A DNA stretch of 11,681 bases from Prasinococcaceae sp. CCMP 1430 (Eukaryota > Prasinodermophyta > Palmophyllophyceae > Prasinococcales > Prasinococcaceae). The DNA lies in NCBI GenBank assembly GCA_013416795.1, contig RQSC01000757.1, forward strand, positions 1,740 through 13,420, read 5' to 3'. The notes under the pieces are model-generated. The model was given only the letters and a program-made list of their open reading frames with translations. It was not told the DNA's origin and ran no database searches. Positions 6,589 through 11,681 of the stretch are shown one piece after another; positions within the stretch are counted from its first letter, which is position 1; each line of letters opens with the position of its first letter. A program made the position numbers and the translations under genes.

Positions 6589-8596
6589 ATGCCGACCCCT
6601 CGTCGCTTGCTTGCATGGGCTGCGATGCTGGCGACCATGGTGGTTGGTACAACGCATGCGACCTCGGAGGAGGACTTCCAGCTGCTGGCCAGCGACGCCG
6701 CGGACGATGACAACTTCGGCTACGGCGTGGCGCTCTCGGGCGACTACGCGCTGGTGGGCGCTCCGAATGACGACGACGGCGGCGACAACAGCGGCAGCGC
6801 GTACGTGTTCTTGCGCAATGGGACGTCGTGGTCGCAGCAGGCCAAGCTGGTGGCCAGCGACGCCGATTCGTATGACAGCTTCGGCGAGCGCGTGGCGCTC
6901 TCGGGCGACTACGCGCTGGTGGGCGCCCATGGGGACGACGACAGCGGCCAAGGACGCCGACCGCGGCACCGACAGCGGCAGCGCGTACGTGTTCTTGCGG
7001 TCGGGGACGTCGTGGTCGCAGCAGGCCAAGCTGTTGGCCAGCGACGCCGCGGCAAATGACTACTTCGGCGACAGCGTGGCGCTCTCGGGCGACTACGCGC
7101 TGGTGGGCGCTGATTATGACAACAACGACAACGGCTCCAACAGCGGCAGCGCGTACGTGTTTTTTCGCTCGGGGACGTCGTGGTCGCAGCAGGCCAAGCT
7201 TGTGGCAAGCGACGGCGCGGAGGGTGACTTGTTCGGCGGGAGCGTGGCGCTCTCGGGCGACTACGCGCTGGTGGGCGCTCCTTATAACGACAACGATCGC
7301 GGCAGCGCGTGCGTGTTTTTGCGGTCGGGGACGTCGTGGTCGCAGCAGGCCAAGCTGGTGGCCGGCGACGCCGCGGAGGGCGACCTCTTTGGTTCCAGCG
7401 TGGCACTCTCGGGGGAATACGCTTTGGTGGGCGCTTACTGGAACGACGGCGGCGGCTCCGACAGCGGCAGCGCGTACGTGTTCGTGCGCGATGGGACGTC
7501 GTGGTCGCAGCAGTCCAAGCTGGTGGCCAGCGACGGCGCGGAGTTTGACAGTTTTGGCGGGAGCGTGGCGCTCTCCGACGACTACGCGCTGGTGGGCGCT
7601 TATGGGGACGGCGTCAACGGCTACCTCAGCGGTAGCGCGTACGTTTTCGTTCGCAATGGGACGTCTTGGTCGCAGCAGTCCAAGCTGGTGGCCAGCGACG
7701 GCGCGGAGAATGACCGCTTCGGCTGGAGCGCGGCGCTCTCGGGCGACAACGCGCTGGTGGGCGCTTATGCGAACGGCGACAATGGCTCCAACAGTGGCAG
7801 CGCGTACGTCTTCGTTCGCAATGGGACGTCGTGGTCGCAGCAGTCCAAGCTGTTGGCCAGCGACGGCGCGGAGTATGACAACTTCGGCACAAGCGTGGCG
7901 CTCTCGCGCGACTACGCGCTGGTGAGCGCTGCTTATGACGACGATAGCGGCTCCAACAGCGGAAGCGCGTACCTGTTCGCGCGGTCGGGGGCGTCGTGGT
8001 CGCAGCAGTCGAAGCTGGTGGCCAGCGACGGCGCGGAGTTTGACAATTTTGGCTACAGCGTGGCGCTCTCCGACGACTACGCGCTGGTGGGCGCTCATTA
8101 TGACGACAACGACAGCGGCGACGATAGCGGCAGCGCGTATGTCTTTGATCTGACCCCCTCGAGCCCGCCTCCGAGCCCGCCTCCGAGTCTCCCTCCGAGC
8201 CCTCCGCCAAGCCCTGAGCCGAGCCCGCCTCCGAGTCTACCGCCGAGCCCTCCTCCGAGCCCGCCGCCTCCGAGCCCTCCTCCGAGCCCTCCTCCGAGCC
8301 CTCCGCCGAAGCCTCCGCCGAAGCCTCCGCCGAGCCCGCCTCCGAGCCCTCCTCCGAGCCCTCCGCCGAACCCGCCTCCGAGCCCACCTCCTCCGAGCCC
8401 TCCACCGAGCCCTCCGCCGGGCCTTCCGCCGAATCCTCCTCCGAGCCCACCTCCGAGCCCGCCTTCGAGCCCACCTCCTCCGAGCCCACCCCCGAGCCCG
8501 CCTTCGAGCCCACCTCCTCCGAGCCCACCTCCGAGCCCGCCTTCGAGCCCACCTCCTCCGAGCCCACCTCCGAGCCCGCCTTCGAGCCCACCTCCT
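6589..8596 (+). CDS. Gene 2: FG-GAP repeat surface protein, tandem paralogue of gene 1 (one-base frame change, 3' end missing)
   Basis: This starts [14 protein letters not shown] with signal-peptide cleavage predicted after THA, like gene 1. The start has A at -3 (caacaATG). Two blades (NFGYG, SFGER) are read in frame 1. Near 6946-6949 (ggcc) one extra base shifts the reading; frame 2 then continues [15 protein letters not shown] and seven more blades (YFGDS, LFGGS, LFGSS, SFGGS, RFGWS, NFGTS, NFGYS), ending [10 protein letters not shown] and a Pro-Ser stalk. Nine FG motifs is two more than one propeller. The stalk stops at the N (8597), so the transmembrane helix and tail seen in gene 1 are not present in the window. 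The frame change may be a sequencing error or a true lesion. A role as a stalked surface glycoprotein is inferred by analogy with gene 1. Confidence 0.8.
6679..8155 (+). repeat. FG-GAP blade array of gene 2 (nine blades)
   Basis: Nine FG motifs at roughly 165-bp spacing. Several blades use SKL(V/L)ASDGAE and [11 protein letters not shown] variants not seen in gene 1, so the array has diverged internally while the stalk has not. One blade has a short loop with a cysteine ([12 protein letters not shown]). Three blades carry RNGTSW sequons and one has RDGTSW, which abolishes the sequon. Confidence 0.8.
8131..8596 (+). repeat. Near-identical stalk segment shared with gene 1
   Basis: This aligns without gaps to 5058-5523 at an offset of 3073 bp. 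I see one substitution within the stalk (8491 C versus 5418 T, synonymous Pro) and one near its start (tat versus tac). The identity includes irregular features such as the [11 protein letters not shown] segment and PPKPPPKPP. The FG-GAP blades upstream are much more divergent. Confidence 0.9.
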
Positions 8597-8597
8597 N
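8597..8597. other. Undetermined base (N) at a probable assembly seam
   Basis: The only ambiguous base in the window. To its left is the stalk minisatellite of gene 2, in frame to the last codon. To its right the minus strand reads the kinase C-lobe up to LIEDCLLH. Two unrelated genes both stop exactly here, so it may stand for a collapsed gap of unknown length. Confidence 0.7.
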
Positions 8598-9555
8598 TTG
8601 TGCAGCAGGCAATCCTCGATCAGCTGGACGACGCCCGTCGGCGCCGACCTGCGCATCTCGGCGCTGATGGTCGGGCGCAGCTTGGTCTCGTCCGAGCGCA
8701 CCTCGAGCAGGATGTCGCGCGTACTCTTGCCCTTGTGGTCAGCGTACGGCACATCGCGCGCGAAGCACTCCCAGCACAGCATGCCGAGGCCGTACACGTC
8801 GGACGCCTCGCTGTTGGACTCGCCCGCCAGCAGCTCGGGCGCCATCCAGAACGGCGTCCCCACCGCAGAGCGCCGGCCAGCGCCCAGCATGCGGCCTTTC
8901 GTCGATGAGAGGCCGAAGTCGGACAGCTTGCAGTCAAAGCTGTCGTTCACGAGCACGTTGGCGGCTTTGATATCGCCTGTGGGCGCGTGCGCAGGGTGCG
9001 AGAGGGGCGAGGGGAGGCAATACAAGAGCACACGGGAGGGACGCGCAGCGTCAGCGAAGGTGCCAGTAGTCATAGTAGCAAACAGATGCCAGGGACCTTT
9101 CCCCCGTGCAGGCGGCGACGCAGCGCGTAGCATCTTTTCTCTTTCTTGCACGCACCGTGTATGATGGGCTCCTTGCCGCTGTGCAGGTAGCGCATGCCGC
9201 ACACGACGTCGCGCACCATGCCGATGAGCAGCGAGGCGGGCAGGTCGGCCGTCGGGTTGAGCAGAAGGTCCCGCAGCGTTCCCCTGGGCATGTACTCAAG
9301 AACGAGCAGCGGGTCGGCCTCCTTGGTGGCTCCAAGCACGGTGACGATGTTCGGATGACGGAGGCGCACCATGAGGCGAATCTCGCGTTTGAAGATGTTG
9401 GCCAGCCGCGCGCTCGACAGCCGCTTGCCGGCGCCCGTGCCTGATGCTGCTGTCCCGCCGCATCCGAGTCCCAGATTGCCTGACTGGCTGCCCGTGCCGC
9501 TCCCAATCGAGAGGCAACCAAGCGAGACGCACGAGCCGAAGTGGGCCCGCTTCAC
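8598..9555 (-). CDS. TKL-like serine/threonine protein kinase, two exons, 3' end missing at the N
   Basis: Exon A (9555-9156) and exon B (8976-8598) join through an intron to give one kinase domain. Visible in order are a degenerate glycine-rich loop (AHFGSCVSLG), a Gly/Ser-rich insertion, a possible beta-3 lysine (GAGKRL), helix C (FKREIRLM), HPNIV, hinge LLVLEYMPRGTLRDLL, catalytic loop IIHGDIKAANVLV, DFG (8912-8920), the activation segment to GTPFWMAPELL, DVYGLGMLCWE, and LIEDCLLH where the N cuts it. HGD replaces HRD, making it a non-RD kinase. The APE and DFG motifs are intact, so catalysis is plausible. No ATG lies in frame between the stop at 9682-9684 and the kinase motifs; the position 9555 is a GTG chosen only as a limit, so the true 5' exon is unresolved. 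Its substrate is unknown. Confidence 0.8.
8977..9155 (-). other. Kinase intron (179 nt, GT-AG, phase 1)
   Basis: On the minus strand the donor is CACG|GTGCGTGC and the acceptor is GCCCACAG|GCGATATC. Splicing joins CAC-G to GC-GAT, giving H-G-D-I-K across the catalytic loop. Without it the HGD motif is split and the reading frame loses the kinase homology. The intron has a pyrimidine-rich stretch before the acceptor. It is the clearest proof that the window is eukaryotic. Confidence 0.85.
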
Positions 9556-9562
9556 GCAACCG

Positions 9563-11681
9563 ATGTCACCGCCACTGCGACTGCCAACACTGCCACTGCC
9601 GCTGCCCGGTCCGCCCGGTCCGCCCGGCCTGCCTCCGCCCGCCCGGCCCCCGCCCCAGCAGCAGCCCCAGCAGCAGCACTTTCAGCAGCAGCAGCAGCAG
9701 CAGCAGCAGCTGTACCAACAGCCCCCGGCGGCGGCCGCGGCGGCGCGGCGCCCGCCCCCGGGCCCGTCCGCCGCGCAGCAGCAGCAGCAGCAGCCGCACT
9801 TTCAGCAGCAACAGCAGCAGCAGCAGCAGCACCGACCCCCTCCCTCCCCGACGACGACGGCCCTCCCCCCGCCGCAGCAGCAACCGCCCCCGCCCCCGAC
9901 GACGGCCGCCCCCCTCCAAGCTGCTCGGCAGCACCAAACCCCCTCCCCGACGGCCCTCCAGGCCCGCCCCAAGCCCGGCACCACCGTCGCCTTCCAGCTC
10001 CTGCGGCGCAACGTGTACCCCCACCGGCGCACGAAGCGCGTCTCCGACGACGACATCATGGTGTGCGCGTGCGACCCGCGCGACGGCTGCGGCGCCGACT
10101 GCATCAACCGCCAGCTGCAGATCGAGTGCACGCCGGGCTACTGCCCCTGCGGCGATGGCTGCCGCAACATGGCCTTCCAGCGGCGCTCGTACGCGCCGCT
10201 GCGCAACGTCGCGGTGGGGCGCAAGGGCTTCGGGCTGGTGTGCGACCGCGCCCTCGCCAAGGGCGACTTCGTGATCGAGTACACCGGCGAGGTGCTCGAC
10301 CAGAAGAGCTTCGCCGCGCGCAAGGAGCGCTACGGCGAGGAGGGCCAGCGCCACTACTACTTCATGACCCTCTCGAACACCGAGACCATCGACGCGCACC
10401 GCAAGGGCAACCTGGGGCGCTTCCTCAACCACTCCTGCGAGCCCAACTGCCGGCCCGAGAAGTGGCAGGTCCGCGGCGAGCTGTGCATCGGCATCTTCGC
10501 CTCGCGCGACATCCCCGCGGGCGAGGAGCTCACGTTCGACTACCAGATGGAACGCTTCGACAAGGCGCAGCCGTGCTTCTGCGGGGCGCCCTCGTGTGGC
10601 GGCGTCATGGGCGGCACCAACATCGACCACGCCGAGGCGAAGGAGCTGCTCGAGCAGATCGCCGCCGACGACCCAGAGGAGGGCTTCGACGAGCCCGAGT
10701 ACCGCTTCGTCGACCCCGTCGACGCGGGCGACGGCGTCGACCCCGACGCGGCGCCGTTGCCACCGCGCGGCGCCGCCGGCGGCCGCCCGCCGCGGCGCAA
10801 GCACCGCTCGGAGCGCTCGCTCGTCGCCGAGCGCAAGCTCGTGGGGCGCCTCAAGGCGAGCCGCAACATCGTCGACGCGCTCTCGATGGTCGAGCAGGAG
10901 CTGCAGCCCATCACCACCAAGAGCCTCAAGCTGCGGAGGCCCGAGTGCGCGGTGGAGTACCTGCGCCTCTTCAAGGAGGCCACCAGCGGCAACGCGGGGC
11001 AGGCGGCGGGCGGCGGGGCGCCCGGCGCCGCGCTGGCGGCGGCCTCGCCCTCCGCGGCGGCCGCCGCGACGAGCTACTCGTCGCGCGACCTGAGCATCCT
11101 GCTGGAGGTGATGATCAAGACGGACAGCTACGCCGCGCAGACGGCCATGCTCAAGGCCGGCGCGCCGGGCCTGCTGCTGGGCGTGTGCCTCAAGCTGGCC
11201 GGCGACAGGCAGCAGCAGGCGTGCGTGCGCAAGGCGCTGCGAGGGCTGCTCGCGCTGCCGCTCACCAAGGCGCACATGGGCGCGGTGCGCGTGGGGATGG
11301 TCACCCTGGTGGACGCCGTGAGGCGCATGGCCAGCGAGCGCAAGCCGCTCGACGCCGAGGTCCGCAAGTACGCCGACGAGCTGGCGTACAAGTTCTTTCC
11401 GCGCCCGGTGGCGCCCAGGCCCGCGCCGGCGCCGGCGGCCCAGCAGCAGGGCGGCCAGCCGGGGCAGCAGCCGGGGCAGCTCGGCGCGCCGCAGGCGCAG
11501 GAGCAAGGTCAGAACGGCCACCAGCAGCAGCACCAGCAGCAGCACCAGCAGCAGCAGCACCAGCAGCAGCAGCAGCAATGGGGCGGGGCTGGAGCGGCGG
11601 ACGCGCCGCTGACGGGTCACAAGCGGCCGCGCGAGGACGCCGCCGAGGCCGCGGGCTCCGCCGCCGCCGCCGCCGCGGCCG
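9563..11681 (+). CDS. Set2/SETD2-like histone lysine methyltransferase (AWS-SET-post-SET), 3' partial
   Basis: An open frame of about 706 codons from ATG 9563 to the window edge. Residues from this start: Pro/Gln-rich N-terminus (1-138); AWS zinc-binding cysteines C168, C170, C176, C180, C189, C194, C196, C200; SET core with KGFG (221-224), GRFLNHSCEPN (285-295) and catalytic FDY (325-327); post-SET C338, C340, C345 in the pattern CFCGAPSCGGVMGG. The AWS-SET-post-SET order and CFCG...GG spacing fit the Set2/SETD2/ASH1 group, which methylates H3K36 on transcribed chromatin using SAM. A second helical region (about 503-616, with LLALPLTKAHMGAVRVGMV) recalls a TFIIS N-terminal domain. A Gln/His tail and HKRPRED, a possible nuclear signal, follow. 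The start is uncertain: it has weak context, the frame is open further upstream, and it overlaps the kinase on the other strand. Confidence 0.85.
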   Translation, partial: MSPPLRLPTLPLPLPGPPGPPGLPPPARPPPQQQPQQQHFQQQQQQQQQLYQQPPAAAAAARRPPPGPSAAQQQQQQPHFQQQQQQQQQHRPPPSPTTTALPPPQQQPPPPPTTAAPLQAARQHQTPSPTALQARPKPGTTVAFQLLRRNVYPHRRTKRVSDDDIMVCACDPRDGCGADCINRQLQIECTPGYCPCGDGCRNMAFQRRSYAPLRNVAVGRKGFGLVCDRALAKGDFVIEYTGEVLDQKSFAARKERYGEEGQRHYYFMTLSNTETIDAHRKGNLGRFLNHSCEPNCRPEKWQVRGELCIGIFASRDIPAGEELTFDYQMERFDKAQPCFCGAPSCGGVMGGTNIDHAEAKELLEQIAADDPEEGFDEPEYRFVDPVDAGDGVDPDAAPLPPRGAAGGRPPRRKHRSERSLVAERKLVGRLKASRNIVDALSMVEQELQPITTKSLKLRRPECAVEYLRLFKEATSGNAGQAAGGGAPGAALAAASPSAAAAATSYSSRDLSILLEVMIKTDSYAAQTAMLKAGAPGLLLGVCLKLAGDRQQQACVRKALRGLLALPLTKAHMGAVRVGMVTLVDAVRRMASERKPLDAEVRKYADELAYKFFPRPVAPRPAPAPAAQQQGGQPGQQPGQLGAPQAQEQGQNGHQQQHQQQHQQQQHQQQQQQWGGAGAADAPLTGHKRPREDAAEAAGSAAAAAAA
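9656..9829 (+). repeat. CAG / polyglutamine tracts, N-terminal
   Basis: Two Gln tracts (9656-9709 with nine uninterrupted CAG codons from 9683, and 9776-9829) flank an Ala/Pro segment. Each includes HFQQQ, so the pair probably arose by duplication. They encode a disordered Gln-rich region of the methyltransferase. Confidence 0.85.
11071..11410 (+). other. Helical domain resembling TFIIS N-terminal (LW) domain in the methyltransferase
   Basis: The segment from SYSSRDLSILLEV to YADELAYKFFPRP is rich in amphipathic helices with Leu spacing. Its second half (LLALPLT, VRVGMVTLVDAVRRM, VRKYADELAYKFF) resembles the end of TFIIS N-terminal domains used by elongation factors to bind disordered partners. 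That assignment is by eye only; a generic helical bundle is equally possible. Confidence 0.35.
11519..11578 (+). repeat. CAG/CAC repeat encoding Gln/His tail
   Basis: Runs of three to five CAG codons are separated by single CAC codons and end in CAA before TGG. This is a Gln/His-rich disordered stretch near the C-terminal end visible in the window. Confidence 0.85.

Noticed and set aside
452-8155. Regular repeats suggestive of a CRISPR array
   Set aside because: The repeats are coding, about 165 bp long, contiguous and encode FG-GAP blades. There are no short repeats with unique spacers.
8598-9164. Plus-strand open frame across the kinase
   Set aside because: The minus strand carries ordered kinase motifs and a proper intron; the plus frame has none.
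9566-11620. 684-codon open frame on the minus strand opposite the methyltransferase
   Set aside because: The plus strand encodes a clear AWS-SET-post-SET domain here. The antisense product is Arg/Leu/Ala-rich low complexity, as expected from GC3-rich codons and CAG repeats read backwards.

Overview
The window looks like nuclear DNA of a GC-rich eukaryotic microalga. The evidence is a spliced kinase gene with a GT-AG intron, a SET-domain histone methyltransferase with polyglutamine tracts, long (Pro)n-Ser hydroxyproline-rich-type linkers, and FG-GAP repeat proteins of the [13 protein letters not shown] type. As recalled family knowledge (not searched), FG-GAP proteins of this style are common in pelagophyte, haptophyte and related marine algae. 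I cannot fix the species. No prokaryotic, plasmid, viral or transposon feature is visible, and there are no RNA genes or CRISPR arrays that I can support.

Layout. 1-352: 5' flank of gene 1. 353-5886 (+): gene 1, a very large predicted type I membrane protein. It has a signal peptide, four FG-GAP beta-propeller blocks (7, 5 plus a half, 7 and 7 blades) separated by Pro-Ser linkers, a roughly 200-residue Pro-Ser stalk, one Ala-rich transmembrane helix and a short basic tail. A reading-frame change sits at the first linker, exactly where propeller 2 lacks its first blades. 5887-6588: intergenic, with a purine repeat after gene 1 and a G-rich plus duplicated promoter-like stretch before gene 2. 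6589-8596 (+): gene 2, a tandem paralogue with a related signal peptide, nine FG-GAP motifs and the same Pro-Ser stalk. It has a one-base frame change near 6948 and is cut off at the single N at 8597. 8598 to about 9555 (-): a TKL-like non-RD protein kinase with one intron, cut at the same N. 9563-11681 (+): a Set2/SETD2-like lysine methyltransferase (AWS, SET, post-SET, then a helical region resembling a TFIIS N-terminal domain), running off the window.

How it fits together. Genes 1 and 2 are head-to-tail duplicates that share both coding architecture and about 300 bp of 5' flank. They appear to evolve by duplication of blades (165 bp), pairs of blades (330 bp) and whole propeller-linker modules (exactly 1200 bp). 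They look like integrin-alpha-like or adhesin-like surface proteins carried on an extended glycoprotein stalk. The kinase and methyltransferase are divergent, nearly abutting genes with no evident link to the surface proteins. The N at 8597 lies in a 39-bp minisatellite, so the junction between the two halves of the window may be an assembly seam.
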